64,000 nucleotides of DNA from NCBI RefSeq assembly GCF_046197875.1, contig NZ_CP166991.1:1116001-1180000 (forward strand), read 5' to 3'. Source of the DNA: Methanobrevibacter_A acididurans. Lineage in GTDB: Archaea; Methanobacteriota; Methanobacteria; Methanobacteriales; Methanobacteriaceae. A program made the position numbers and the translations under genes. Shown piece after piece: positions 9,144 to 17,640 of this stretch; the first letter of the stretch is position 1; each line of letters opens with the position of its first letter. Under the pieces are notes generated by a model, which worked only from the letters and a program-made list of their open reading frames with translations, was not told the DNA's origin and searched no databases.

Positions 9144-9773
9144 CTATTTTTTAAATTTTTTTAATAAATTGTCATTTAAACCATATGGTTTTTTATTATA
9201 ATAATTTTTAGCATGTTCATCAATTAGTGAATGATATTCTTGATAATCATTTACTGAACCTTTAAAATTATTTTGAAAAAATTTTTTAATTTCCATATAA
9301 TTATCTTTAGGTCCGATTAAACCTAGATTAATGAATATCCTTTTAAGGTATGTGTCTACTATGAATTCTTTCTGTTTGTATGCAAATAGTAGAATAGAAT
9401 CTGCTGTTTCATTCCCCACTCCCTTAACATTTAATATTTCTTTTCTTGTTGGGATTTGACATTCTAAGTCTTGGTAGAACTCTAAAACATTAATGAGGTA
9501 ATTATATTTTTGATTGTAATAACCACTAGGTTTTATAGATTCTTTAAAATTTTCTTCATTATTATAAGCATAATTTAAAATTTCAGGTGCTGTGAAATCT
9601 ATTTTTTGATTTAAGTTTTTTAATGATTTAACAACACTTGACCAGGAAGTATTTTGGGTTAGTACACTTCCTATAATTATTTCAACTTTTTGTGATTCTG
9701 TCTTTGGGAAATTATAAAGGCCTGGGATGATAACCTGATATACTACCTGTTTTTGTTGGATTAACCCCATCAT
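9144..9773 (-). CDS. Endonuclease III-like DNA glycosylase (COG2231), main frame of a frameshifted gene
   Basis: A 209-residue frame with the helix-hairpin-helix VKGVGNETADSILLFAY and catalytic-Asp segment FIVDTYLKR of the HhH-GPD superfamily, plus the family block GSVLTQNTSWSSVVKSL. No iron-sulfur cysteine cluster is seen at the C-terminus. The open frame begins abnormally: its first residues (MMGLIQQKQVVYQVII) do not resemble the family. The true N-terminus, containing QGWWPFLNY and SGYHP, is encoded in another frame just upstream (9712-9861). One extra base in the GGG at 9724-9726 (CCC on the coding strand) would join the two parts as GYHPGLYNFPKTES. It may be a sequencing error, a recent mutation or a +1 shift site (CCC-AGG). 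Confidence 0.8.
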   Translation of the reverse strand: MMGLIQQKQVVYQVIIPGLYNFPKTESQKVEIIIGSVLTQNTSWSSVVKSLKNLNQKIDFTAPEILNYAYNNEENFKESIKPSGYYNQKYNYLINVLEFYQDLECQIPTRKEILNVKGVGNETADSILLFAYKQKEFIVDTYLKRIFINLGLIGPKDNYMEIKKFFQNNFKGSVNDYQEYHSLIDEHAKNYYNKKPYGLNDNLLKKFKK

Positions 9774-9861
9774 AATTTAGAAATGGCCACCAGCCTTGAT
9801 AATCATATTTTTCAAGTAGTATTGTATAGATTGTATTTAAAATATTTTCATTAGTTTTCAT
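9712..9861 (-). pseudogene. N-terminal fragment of the COG2231 glycosylase in a shifted frame
   Basis: A 49-codon frame starting at the ATG at 9861, preceded by an AGGATT ribosome site 9 bases upstream. It encodes LLEKYDYQGWWPF and ends SGYHPRPL before a stop. The QGWWP and GYHP blocks are the expected N-terminus of the glycosylase encoded at 9144-9773. Removing one C at 9724-9726 restores a single protein of about 238 residues, so the intact gene would span 9144-9861. Confidence 0.75.
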
Positions 9862-10034
9862 ATAAAAATAATCCTAAATTCTTAATTTTTTTTTGATTGT
9901 TTTTTAAAAATTAATTATAATTAGTTTATAATATTGTTTAAATAGGACTTAATATAAAATTTATATTAGTTTGTATATTATAATATTAATTTTATTTTAT
10001 TTATACTAAAAAAAATTATGGAAATGATGTTTAT

Positions 10035-11168
10035 ATGGTGAATACTACAGGAAAAATGTTTCAAATAACTACTTTTGGTTCTTCCCATGGTCGAGCATTA
10101 GGGGCAGTAATTGATGGTTGTCCAGCTAATTTAGAATTAAGTGAAAAGGATATTCAAATAGAATTGAATAAAAGACGCCCTGGTACTAGTAAATTAACTA
10201 GTCAGAGAAATGAGAAAGATCATGTTGAAATTTTATCTGGAATATTTGGGGGACGAACAGATGGAACACCAATTGCATGTATTGTTTTAAATAATAATCA
10301 ACATTCTAAAGATTATAGTAATCTTAAAAATGTTCCTCGTCCAGGTCATGGTGATTATTGTTGGTATAGTAAATATGGTAACTATGATTATAATGGTGGA
10401 GGTCGTGGTAGTGGTAGAACTACTATTGGGCAAGTTATTGGAGGAGCTATAGCTAAGAAATTATTAAAAACTCATGGTATTGAAATCATTTCACATGTTA
10501 CTCAAATTGGAAATGTAGTGGCTGAAGATATACCTTTAAATGAAATTCCTAAGAAAGTTAAATTAAATCCTGTTCGTTGTGCTGATAATGATGCTGCAAA
10601 AAGAATGGAAAGATTGATTTTGGAATGTAAAGATTCTGGAGATAGTGTTGGTGGAATAGTTGAAACTATAGCTACTGGTGTTCCAACTGGATTAGGTGAA
10701 CCTGTCTATGGAAAATTAGATGGAGATTTAGCTAAAGCTTTAATGGAGATTAATGCTGTTAAAGGTGTTGAAATTGGTGCTGGTTTTGAGGTTGCAAGTA
10801 ATTTTGGAAGCGAAAATAATGATGAATTTATACTTAACCCTATGATTGAAAAAAAGGATATTAACTTAAAAAGAGATGTTATCACAACTACTAATAATTG
10901 TGGAGGTATTCTTGGTGGTATGAGTGATGGTATGCCTATAATTTCACGTATCGCTATTAAACCTACACCTAGCATAAGTAAACTACAAAATACTGTAAAT
11001 CTTAAAGAAAAAGAGAATAATCCTGTACTTATTGAAGGACGACATGATCCATGTATATGTCCAAGAGTAACTATTGTAAGTGAATCTGCAACAGCAATTG
11101 TACTTGCAGATCATATGATAAGAAGTGGATTTATTAATCCATGCAATATTAAGAAAACCAGTTTCTAA
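10035..11168 (+). CDS. aroC: Chorismate synthase
   Basis: A 377-residue protein that converts 5-enolpyruvylshikimate-3-phosphate to chorismate with reduced FMN, the last common step of aromatic amino acid synthesis. Family signatures are FGSSHGRALGAVIDGCP at the N-terminus, RPGHGDYCWYSKYG in the middle and GGRGSGRTTIGQVIGGA. Two starts are adjacent: ATG at 10035 and GTG at 10038. The family usually begins M-N-T-x-G-K, so the GTG is equally plausible. The ribosome site is weak. The gene stands alone here; aroA is 22 kb away in the same window. Confidence 0.95.
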   Translation: MVNTTGKMFQITTFGSSHGRALGAVIDGCPANLELSEKDIQIELNKRRPGTSKLTSQRNEKDHVEILSGIFGGRTDGTPIACIVLNNNQHSKDYSNLKNVPRPGHGDYCWYSKYGNYDYNGGGRGSGRTTIGQVIGGAIAKKLLKTHGIEIISHVTQIGNVVAEDIPLNEIPKKVKLNPVRCADNDAAKRMERLILECKDSGDSVGGIVETIATGVPTGLGEPVYGKLDGDLAKALMEINAVKGVEIGAGFEVASNFGSENNDEFILNPMIEKKDINLKRDVITTTNNCGGILGGMSDGMPIISRIAIKPTPSISKLQNTVNLKEKENNPVLIEGRHDPCICPRVTIVSESATAIVLADHMIRSGFINPCNIKKTSF

Positions 11169-11181
11169 AAATAATATTATT

Positions 11182-12066
11182 TTATTTTAAAATTTTTTTA
11201 GGTTTTTTCTCCTCAACATCAGATGGGAAAACCTCATTAAAATTACTATTTTTCATTAAATGATTTTTTAAAGCACTATATTTAGATTTTTCAATATTAT
11301 TCTCATCAATATCAATTTTTAATCCATCAAAAGCTGCAATAGTTTTCACCCCAGTTTTTCTCATAACTTTTTTTGCCTCATTTACGGGATTACTATTTAA
11401 CATTTTAAATCCGAAATGTGTCATAATAGCTAATTTAGGTTTAACTTCATTTACAAGGTTTGAAAAATTATTTGTACACATATGTCCTTTAATAGATTTA
11501 GTTCCAGGACGTAAAACACTTGCTATAAGTATATCAGCATCTTTATGATATTTATATAATTCAGGGAAATATTTAGTATCTGAAGTATAAGATACAGTAA
11601 TATTACCTGCTTTCATTTGGAAACCTACACCTGTTGGATCTCCATGAATTGTTTTTGTTCCTTTAATTGTGAAGTCTTTAGTTCTTTTAACTTCTCCAGG
11701 TTTTAGTACTATATTTAAAGATTTACTTTTATGATAATCACTTATTGCAGGACCCCATTTTTTATATCCTTCACAAACACTTTGACTACCCATAATCACT
11801 CCATAATTTTTAGTCATACCTCGTGTCATTGCTTCGATTAATATTTCAGCATCATTATAATGATCTGTATGAGTATGTGAGACAAAAACTCCATCAATTG
11901 TTGTTGGGTTTAATCCAAATTGATATGATCGAACTAGTGCTCCAGGACCAGGGTCAATATAATAATTTTTCCCTGCAAAATCATCAATTCGAAAACCTCC
12001 AGTCATTCTTTTTTGACTGATAGTGGCAAATCTACCACCACCAGACCCTAAAAATGTTATTTTCAT
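11182..12066 (-). CDS. MBL-fold metallo-hydrolase
   Basis: A metallo-beta-lactamase-fold protein of 294 residues from the chosen ATG at 12066, which has a GGGGA site about 9 bases upstream and starts MKITFLGSGGGR. An upstream in-frame ATG at 12081 lacks a ribosome site. The metal-binding motif HTHTDHYND is clear. Later ligands are likely the His in TKTIHGDP, the Asp in SYTSDTKYF and the His in IMTHFGFK. The overall pattern resembles the RNase Z/PhnP-like branch of the superfamily, but no specific substrate is evident. It follows the DUF2121 gene by 27 bases and is probably cotranscribed with it. Confidence 0.8.
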   Translation of the reverse strand: MKITFLGSGGGRFATISQKRMTGGFRIDDFAGKNYYIDPGPGALVRSYQFGLNPTTIDGVFVSHTHTDHYNDAEILIEAMTRGMTKNYGVIMGSQSVCEGYKKWGPAISDYHKSKSLNIVLKPGEVKRTKDFTIKGTKTIHGDPTGVGFQMKAGNITVSYTSDTKYFPELYKYHKDADILIASVLRPGTKSIKGHMCTNNFSNLVNEVKPKLAIMTHFGFKMLNSNPVNEAKKVMRKTGVKTIAAFDGLKIDIDENNIEKSKYSALKNHLMKNSNFNEVFPSDVEEKKPKKILK

Positions 12067-12093
12067 TAATACATTCCCCATTTATTAATTTTT

Positions 12094-13017
12094 TTAAAGA
12101 TTACATAAAATTATATCACATTTTAAACTTGTTTTATTTTGAAGTGTGCGTAAATCTCCATCTGAAATTACTACTTTATCTCCAATTTTCACGTTTTCAT
12201 TAATATTAAAAAACATTATAACATTTTCTCCAGGCCCGACTAAATGTTTCCAGTTACCGTCAAAAGCTTGAATATTTTTATTTAGTTTAACTTGAACCAT
12301 ATTTCCTTCAATACTTACAATATCCCCTATTTCGCCTTCATTAACAATTTTTCTTGCTAATTCTATGGTTCGTGTTTTTTCCATTAAATCTTCTTTTAAT
12401 TGATTTCTGAATTTACCTAATAATTTTAAATCTCTTTGTATTACTTCATTTAGGTAAGTTTGTGAATCTTTTGAAGTTAATTTTTTTTGTACTAATATTA
12501 CATCTGATTCTTGACTTACTGAGGGTGTTTTTTGTGATATTTCTCTTAATACTTTCTTAAATACATCCCCCATATATTTTAAACTATAGGATGGTTTCCA
12601 ATAAGCTTTTAATAAATTATTTGCTAAATTTTTTGTGATTTTATTACCGAATAAGATTATGCTACTGTTTCCTGATTCTCTAGATGTTACTTTAGATCCT
12701 AGAAGTTCTAATATTTGGTATCCATTAGTTGTTCCATAAATTCTTTTTCTTCGGGTTTCATTTGTTCCTTTTGTGATTACTTCACCCATTACAGTTTCTT
12801 CTACACTTTTAATTTTAGCTGCATCTTCTGTAATTTTTATAGAAATACCTAATTGTGATGCTCTATTTTTTAATTCTTCATCAGAAGTTAATTCCCCAGT
12901 ATATAATTCTTCTTCTAATTTTTCTCTTGCAGATGCATCCCCAAAATATGCTATTCTTCTCTTATCACTAGCCATTACACATCCTTTTTTACCTATATAA
13001 GCAATTATTAAACTCAA
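12094..13017 (-). CDS. DUF2121 family protein (methanogen-specific, proteasome-like fold)
   Basis: A 307-residue protein resembling the methanogen DUF2121/COG4079 family. Its N-terminus, MSLIIAYIGKKGCVMASDKR, looks like an Ntn/proteasome subunit beta-strand with the G-x-V-x-A-S-D-K-R turn, but no free N-terminal nucleophile is obvious. The C-terminal third (GDIVSIEGNMVQVKLNKNI) looks like a small beta-barrel. Function is unknown. The start is TTG with AGGGATG about 8 bases upstream. It leads a likely two-gene operon with the MBL-fold hydrolase. Confidence 0.7.
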   Translation of the reverse strand: MSLIIAYIGKKGCVMASDKRRIAYFGDASAREKLEEELYTGELTSDEELKNRASQLGISIKITEDAAKIKSVEETVMGEVITKGTNETRRKRIYGTTNGYQILELLGSKVTSRESGNSSIILFGNKITKNLANNLLKAYWKPSYSLKYMGDVFKKVLREISQKTPSVSQESDVILVQKKLTSKDSQTYLNEVIQRDLKLLGKFRNQLKEDLMEKTRTIELARKIVNEGEIGDIVSIEGNMVQVKLNKNIQAFDGNWKHLVGPGENVIMFFNINENVKIGDKVVISDGDLRTLQNKTSLKCDIILCNL

Positions 13018-13171
13018 TTTTATAACATCCCTAAACTATTTTTTCATACTTATTTTAGAATATAATTATTTTTAGATTTTGTTTATTATATTACTTATAT
13101 AATTTGTTTTGAAAAATTGAATTGTTCAAAATTTAATAATTAATTAAAATAAAAAATTATTTATTTATGTA

Positions 13172-13191
13172 GTTACAAACTAAACTGTAAC
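13172..13191. promoter_or_regulatory. Candidate operator dyad upstream of superoxide reductase
   Basis: GTTACA (13172-13177) and TGTAAC (13186-13191) form perfect 6-bp arms around an 8-base centre, 74-93 bases upstream of the start at 13265. A second, weaker pair (CAGTC 13191-13195, GACTG 13230-13234) lies nearer the gene. The size and symmetry fit a dimeric regulator site close to the promoter, but no regulator is identified. Confidence 0.4.
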
Positions 13192-13264
13192 AGTCTAAAA
13201 AAAAGTTTATTAAAAATAATTTTTTAATGGACTGAAAAATTTTAAAAATAGGAGATGAATTAAT

Positions 13265-13651
13265 ATGGCAGTAAGTGAAGTATTCCAAATTTATAGATGT
13301 AATGTATGTGGAAACATTGTTGTTGTAACTGCAGTTGGTGGAGGAGAATTATCCTGCTGTGGCCAAGCAATGGAATTACTTGAACCTAGACAATTAGAAG
13401 AAGGTGGAGTAAAACACATCCCTATTATTAAAAAAGAAGGGGATAAAATTGTTGTAGAAGTTGGAGAAGTAACACATCCAATGGAAGATGAACATTATAT
13501 TGCTTTTGTTGAATTAAAAGTTAATGATAAATCTTACTTTGCAACTTTCAAACCAGGTGATGAACCTAAAGCAGAATTTGATGTATGTGCTGATGTAGCT
13601 GACTGTGAAGCAATTGAATATTGTACCGTTCATGGTCTTTGGAATTCATAA
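13265..13651 (+). CDS. dfx: Desulfoferrodoxin (superoxide reductase, 2Fe type)
   Basis: A 128-residue two-domain superoxide reductase. The N-terminal domain has the Fe(Cys)4 site: C12, C15, C31 and C32 (CNVCGN ... SCC). The catalytic domain has the expected ligands: the His in VKHIPI, the pair in HPMEDEHYI, and the C-terminal Cys and His in YCTVHGLW. It reduces superoxide to peroxide without releasing oxygen, which suits a strict anaerobe. The glutamate that often precedes the KH pair is replaced by valine. A strong AGGAGATG ribosome site lies 7 bases upstream. It appears monocistronic, with a candidate operator upstream and a 13-bp inverted repeat downstream. Confidence 0.94.
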   Translation: MAVSEVFQIYRCNVCGNIVVVTAVGGGELSCCGQAMELLEPRQLEEGGVKHIPIIKKEGDKIVVEVGEVTHPMEDEHYIAFVELKVNDKSYFATFKPGDEPKAEFDVCADVADCEAIEYCTVHGLWNS

Positions 13652-13989
13652 AATAATTAAAATATAAATTTTTAATTAATTAAAAAAAATTTTTCAGCTA
13701 ATTAAAATATAAATTTTCTAAAAAAAATTAGTCCTTTTTATTTTAATTAGCTACTTTAATTATATTCAAATTATTCTATTTTTAAAAAAAATTTTTAAAA
13801 TTTAAAAAATCACTTTTTTCCATAAATTATAAATCATTAAAAAAATATACTTTAAATTATTATAAGTATTATTTTATTATTAAAAAAATATACTTTAAGT
13901 ATAAATTATTTTTTAAAACTTATTCTAAAACTGATTTAATATTAAATAAATCATTAAATTTTTTTAATATTTATGAGAGGAAAGAATTT
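13652..13989. other. Intergenic region with inverted and direct repeats
   Basis: AGCTAATTAAAAT (13696-13708) is perfectly inverted at 13740-13752, giving a 13-bp stem that may terminate the superoxide reductase transcript. Further on, the same 20-mer occurs at 13836-13855 and 13879-13898 (ATTA7TATACTTTAA). Each copy contains a TATA-like core and lies upstream of the DHH nuclease gene, so this may be a duplicated promoter. No gene is seen. Confidence 0.5.
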
Positions 13990-16227
13990 ATGAAAAAATC
14001 ATGCCCTAATTGTAAAGGTAATGGACACATCACAGTAGATACAAAAACCTGTCCTGATTGTGATGGAACTGGATATGCTGATACAATTAATATGAAAAAC
14101 CATTTTAAAGGTATAAATGAAAAAGCAAAAAAACATTTTGATTTAGAAGCCACCGAAGAAATACCATGTGAACAATGCCATGGTAAAGGAATCATAAACG
14201 TTTATGAAGAATGCAAACAATGCCATGGAACTGGAGAAATAAATGTTTGTAAAACCTGTGGAAAAGAAATCGATGATAAGTATGAATATTGTAGGGACTG
14301 CCATATGAAAAACAAGGAAGATAAAATGAAAAACGAAAATAAAAAAGAAGAGAAAGGTAAATACAAACAGATTGTTTGGGTACTAGATCAATTATGTGGA
14401 ATGAGTGATTTAGAATTAGAAAACGTGTATAAAGGAAAAGTAACACGTGTCGAAAAATATGGTGTATTTGTAAGTTTAAATAATCAAGTTTGGGGTTTAA
14501 TGAGAACAGGAAATCCTAAACAAAAAGTAGGAGACAGTATTTTTGTTCGAATTATACAAATAAAAGAACGTAAACATGAAGTAGATATGGCTCCTGCAAG
14601 ATTAGATAATTATGAATTAAAAACTCTTAAAAAGGATATTAAACGAACCCAAATAGGAAGTTTAACTGAGGATAACTTAAAAAGTGTAGTGAAATTACAA
14701 GCTCAAGTAATTCAAATACAACAAACTAGTGGTCCAACAATATTTACAATTACTGATGAAACTGGAATCACCTGGGCTGCAGCATTTGATGAAGCAGGTG
14801 TTAGAGCATACCCTGAAATAGAAATTGAAGATCTTGTAGAAATCATTGGAGAAGTAAACACTCATAGTGGAAAAATACAAATCGAATCCCAATCTATTGA
14901 AAAATTAGATCCTAATGATGCTGAAAGTTTAAAAGAATTAATTGATAAAGCATTAGATGAAAGAGCACAACCTGAAGATGTAGACTTTTTAATAGAAAGT
15001 CCAACTTTAGATAAGTTAAAACCTAAAATGTATGAAGCTGCAAAAGCTATTCGTCGTGCAATTCTTGATGGAAGAACTATTCTTATTAGACATCATAATG
15101 ATGCAGATGGAATCTGCTCAGGTGTAGCAATGGAAAAAGCTGTAGTTCCTATTTTAAAAGAAATTAATCCGGATAATGAAGCTGAATATCATTACTTTAA
15201 AAGATCCCCTAGTAAAGCACCATTTTATGAATTAGAAGATGTTGTTAAAGATTTGAGTTTTGCACTTGAAGATTTAGATAGACATGGACAAAAATTACCT
15301 TTAATTGTTTTATTAGATAATGGTTCTACAGAAGAAGATATTGTAGCATTAATGCAAGCTAAAATTTATGATATTGAAATTGTTGTAATTGATCATCATT
15401 TCCCTGGAGAAGTTGTAGATGGTAGAGTTGCAGTTGATGATTATGTTGATACTCATGTAAACCCTTATCTTGTTGGTGGAGATTCCCAAATTACTGCTGG
15501 AGCTTTAGCAACTGAAGTAGCCCATATTATTAATCCTGAATGTAAAGATCTTATTAGTCACCTACCAGGTATTGCAGCAGTTGGAGATCATGCTGAGTCT
15601 AAGGAAGCTGAAGATTATATTAAACTTGCTGGTGAAAAAGATTATGATAGAGAACAATTAGATAAGGTTGCTGAGTGTATTGATTTTGAATCTTACTTTT
15701 TACGTTTCATGAATGGTCGTGGAATTATGGATACTATTCTTGGTGTGGATAATATTGATAAACATGACAAGATGATTAATGCATTATATAAAGAGTATCG
15801 TAGACGGGTTGATAATCAATTGAAAGCTGCTATTCCTAATCTTAAGAAGAGTAAATTGGATAATGGTATTTACTTTAATGTTTTAGATGTTGAGAAGTAT
15901 GCTCATAAGTTTACTTTCCCTGCACCTGGTAAGACTTGTGGTTTTGTTCATGATAGTGTTGTTCAAAGTATTGGTGAGGATAAACCTATTGTTACTTTAG
16001 CTTATGGTCCTGATTTTGGTGTTATTAGAGCTACTGATGCTGTTAATGAAATGTTTGGATTTAATTTAAATGATGTTATTCCTAAGATTGCTGTTAAGGT
16101 TCCTCAATCTGGTCTTGATGGTGGAGGTCATGAATGTGCTGGTAGTCTTAAGTTTGTTGAAGGTTTAAGTGAAGATGTTTTAAGCACTTTTGCTGATGAA
16201 GTTAAGGCTTTAACTAAAAAGGAATAA
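13990..16227 (+). CDS. Archaeal RecJ-like DHH phosphoesterase with DnaJ-type zinc finger, S1 and OB domains
   Basis: A 745-residue multidomain protein of the archaeal COG1107 type. Residues 1-80 hold four CxxCxGxG repeats (CPNCKGNG, CPDCDGTG, CEQCHGKG, CKQCHGTG) as in the DnaJ zinc finger; a further zinc-ribbon pair (CKTCG ... CRDC) ends near residue 105. An S1 RNA-binding domain follows (YKGKVTRVEKYGVFVSL), then an OB fold at about 225-305. The C-terminal half is a DHH phosphoesterase with RHHNDADGICSG, VIDHHFPG and the DHHA1 motif GGGHECAGSL. Members are predicted single-strand nucleases related to RecJ/GAN. GAGAGGAAAG precedes the ATG. A hairpin overlaps the stop codon. Confidence 0.88.
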   Translation: MKKSCPNCKGNGHITVDTKTCPDCDGTGYADTINMKNHFKGINEKAKKHFDLEATEEIPCEQCHGKGIINVYEECKQCHGTGEINVCKTCGKEIDDKYEYCRDCHMKNKEDKMKNENKKEEKGKYKQIVWVLDQLCGMSDLELENVYKGKVTRVEKYGVFVSLNNQVWGLMRTGNPKQKVGDSIFVRIIQIKERKHEVDMAPARLDNYELKTLKKDIKRTQIGSLTEDNLKSVVKLQAQVIQIQQTSGPTIFTITDETGITWAAAFDEAGVRAYPEIEIEDLVEIIGEVNTHSGKIQIESQSIEKLDPNDAESLKELIDKALDERAQPEDVDFLIESPTLDKLKPKMYEAAKAIRRAILDGRTILIRHHNDADGICSGVAMEKAVVPILKEINPDNEAEYHYFKRSPSKAPFYELEDVVKDLSFALEDLDRHGQKLPLIVLLDNGSTEEDIVALMQAKIYDIEIVVIDHHFPGEVVDGRVAVDDYVDTHVNPYLVGGDSQITAGALATEVAHIINPECKDLISHLPGIAAVGDHAESKEAEDYIKLAGEKDYDREQLDKVAECIDFESYFLRFMNGRGIMDTILGVDNIDKHDKMINALYKEYRRRVDNQLKAAIPNLKKSKLDNGIYFNVLDVEKYAHKFTFPAPGKTCGFVHDSVVQSIGEDKPIVTLAYGPDFGVIRATDAVNEMFGFNLNDVIPKIAVKVPQSGLDGGGHECAGSLKFVEGLSEDVLSTFADEVKALTKKE

Positions 16228-16241
16228 TTTTAATCCTTTTT
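16216..16241 (+). terminator. Hairpin terminator at the end of the DHH nuclease gene
   Basis: AAAAAGGA (16216-16223) pairs with TCCTTTTT (16234-16241) around a 10-base loop, followed by more T residues. The stem starts inside the last codons and the loop begins one base before the stop codon, an intrinsic-terminator-like layout. Confidence 0.6.
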
Positions 16242-16277
16242 TTCTATATTTATTTTATATTATATTTGATTCTTTTT

Positions 16278-16442
16278 TTATTGTTTATCTACTTTTATCT
16301 TTAAATCATTGATAAATTCTTCCCATATGGGTAATTTGTTTAAATGTACGATTTTTTCTTGTGTTTTTTCTAGGAATAGATTTCCTTTATCTGTAATTGT
16401 GTAAATTTTAATATTTTTATTATTTATAGATAGTGGAATATT
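16278..16442 (-). pseudogene. Remnant of a winged-helix regulator C-terminus
   Basis: A stop-to-stop minus-strand frame of about 54 codons with no start codon. It encodes KIYTITDKGNLFLEKTQEKI, the wing and last helix typical of archaeal winged-helix regulators (HTH_45/PadR-like: YxIT-x-KG-x-x-FLE), then LPIWEEFINDLKIKVDKQ and a stop. The DNA-recognition helix is absent and the upstream sequence is full of stops, so this looks like a decayed gene end. Confidence 0.45.
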
Positions 16443-16859
16443 TTAAAATTATTATATTCCATTTTATTTAATTATTTTTTGAGCATGAATTTTAAATTAG
16501 GATAAGATTATTATATGCTTTAATAATTTTAAATGGTTTAAAAGTAATATATTTTTATTTATCTTAATTGACATTGTAAGTGTAATATTTTATTTTAGAT
16601 TGATGTATATGTGTTTATTGATTTTTAAATTTTTAATAAAATTTATTAATCCAATTTTTAAAATCTTTAACAAATAAATTTTACGTCAAATTAGGAGTAA
16701 TTGAAAGATTAAATTAATGCTAAAGCTTTTATTAAGCTTTTATATAATAATTTATTAATATAATCACTTTAAATATTTTAATAATATATGTATTTTAAAC
16801 ATATACCTTTATAATGAATAAATTATAAAGTAAGTATTTACAAATAATTTTTATAGGTG
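16443..16859. other. AT-rich intergenic region upstream of the tandem membrane-protein pair
   Basis: About 415 bases without a credible gene. It probably contains the promoter of the two-gene membrane-protein operon that begins at 16860. AAGCTTTTATTAAGCTTTTA near 16725 is a short direct repeat. Otherwise nothing is recognised. Confidence 0.4.
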
Positions 16860-17135
16860 ATGAAAACGTTAGAAGAATATTTACCCTTTTTAGGATTGTT
16901 AATCTTTGGAAACATAGAAAATTTAATCTTAGCTTCCCAAGGAGTAACAAAAGGAATGAATCCATACAAATTAGGTGGAATCAGTATAATATGTGTAATT
17001 ATATGGTTACTTATAGGAACTTTAGGAACACAATTAGCAATGGAATACGCGAATGTAATTGAATTCATTGGTGGGCTTGCAATATTCCTTTTAGGTTTAC
17101 AATCAATGATTGAAGCAGTAAGAGATAAATCCTAA
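16860..17135 (+). CDS. Small three-segment membrane protein, first of a tandem pair
   Basis: A 91-residue protein with three hydrophobic segments: about 8-26, 40-61 and 66-85. It is 60% or more identical by eye to the next gene, sharing PFLGLLIFGNIEN and IEFIGGLAIFLLGLQSM. The layout resembles one half of a LysE/MntP-like six-segment transporter, but the family is not identified. Positive charges sit in loop 1 (K31, K37) and the tail (R88, K90) and none in loop 2, predicting an N-out orientation apart from K2. The partner predicts the reverse. An in-frame GTG lies at 16857; the ATG is chosen, with GGTG directly abutting it. Confidence 0.65.
   Translation: MKTLEEYLPFLGLLIFGNIENLILASQGVTKGMNPYKLGGISIICVIIWLLIGTLGTQLAMEYANVIEFIGGLAIFLLGLQSMIEAVRDKS
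17067..17104. repeat. 38-bp exact repeat, copy 1, shared by the tandem membrane genes
   Basis: This 38-base stretch inside the third membrane segment is identical to 17387-17424 in the next gene, while the rest of the two genes has diverged. It suggests recent gene conversion or strong constraint on this segment. Confidence 0.8.
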
Positions 17136-17182
17136 AATTATGAAAAAAATAAAAATTTGTAATAAAGTGAGATGAGAATAAA

Positions 17183-17455
17183 ATGTCTTTTAAAGAATAC
17201 ACTCCGTTTTTAGGATTATTAATTTTTGGTAACATTGAGAACTTAGTTTTAGCTTCACAAGGAGCAGTAGCTGGAGTTAATCCCATTATATTAGGAGGAT
17301 TAAGTTTACTTATTGTAGTTATATGGTTAGTTGTTGGTACTGTAGGAACTACTGTAGCTATTAAATATGCAAGACATATTGAATTTATTGGTGGGCTTGC
17401 AATATTCCTTTTAGGTTTACAATCCATGCTTGAAGCATTTGGAGTTCCAATATAA
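17183..17455 (+). CDS. Small three-segment membrane protein, second of a tandem pair
   Basis: A 90-residue paralogue of the preceding gene, 47 bases downstream, so almost certainly cotranscribed. The hydrophobic segments align with those of its partner. Charge placement is inverted: loop 1 has no charged residue, while loop 2 carries K61, R64 and H65 and the N-terminus K4, predicting N-in, loop-2-in. Such opposite topology in paired half-size proteins is the hallmark of antiparallel heterodimeric transporters (paired SMR-type proteins are the known precedent). Substrate unknown. A GAGATGAG site precedes the ATG. A hairpin follows before the convergent nifU. Confidence 0.65.
   Translation: MSFKEYTPFLGLLIFGNIENLVLASQGAVAGVNPIILGGLSLLIVVIWLVVGTVGTTVAIKYARHIEFIGGLAIFLLGLQSMLEAFGVPI
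17387..17424. repeat. 38-bp exact repeat, copy 2, shared by the tandem membrane genes
   Basis: Second copy of the block at 17067-17104, in the same position of the paralogous protein. Confidence 0.8.
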
Positions 17456-17558
17456 AAAAATTTATAATAAACTAAAATTAAAAAATACAATCCTTTTTAA
17501 ATTAAATAAAAAAAAATAATCTTTTAGCGAAAAAAAATTATGAAAAAAAGATTTAAAG

Positions 17559-17587
17559 AATCAATAGAAAAAAGATTTTTATTGATT
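17559..17587. terminator. Hairpin between convergent membrane-pair operon and nifU
   Basis: AATCAATA (17559-17566) and TATTGATT (17580-17587) form an 8-bp stem with an A/T-rich 13-base loop, followed by T residues. It lies between two convergent transcription units. Confidence 0.5.
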
Positions 17588-17640
17588 TTTTAAATGATTA
17601 TTCTTAAGAATTTAACTTTTTTTAAATGAAAAAACTTTTT

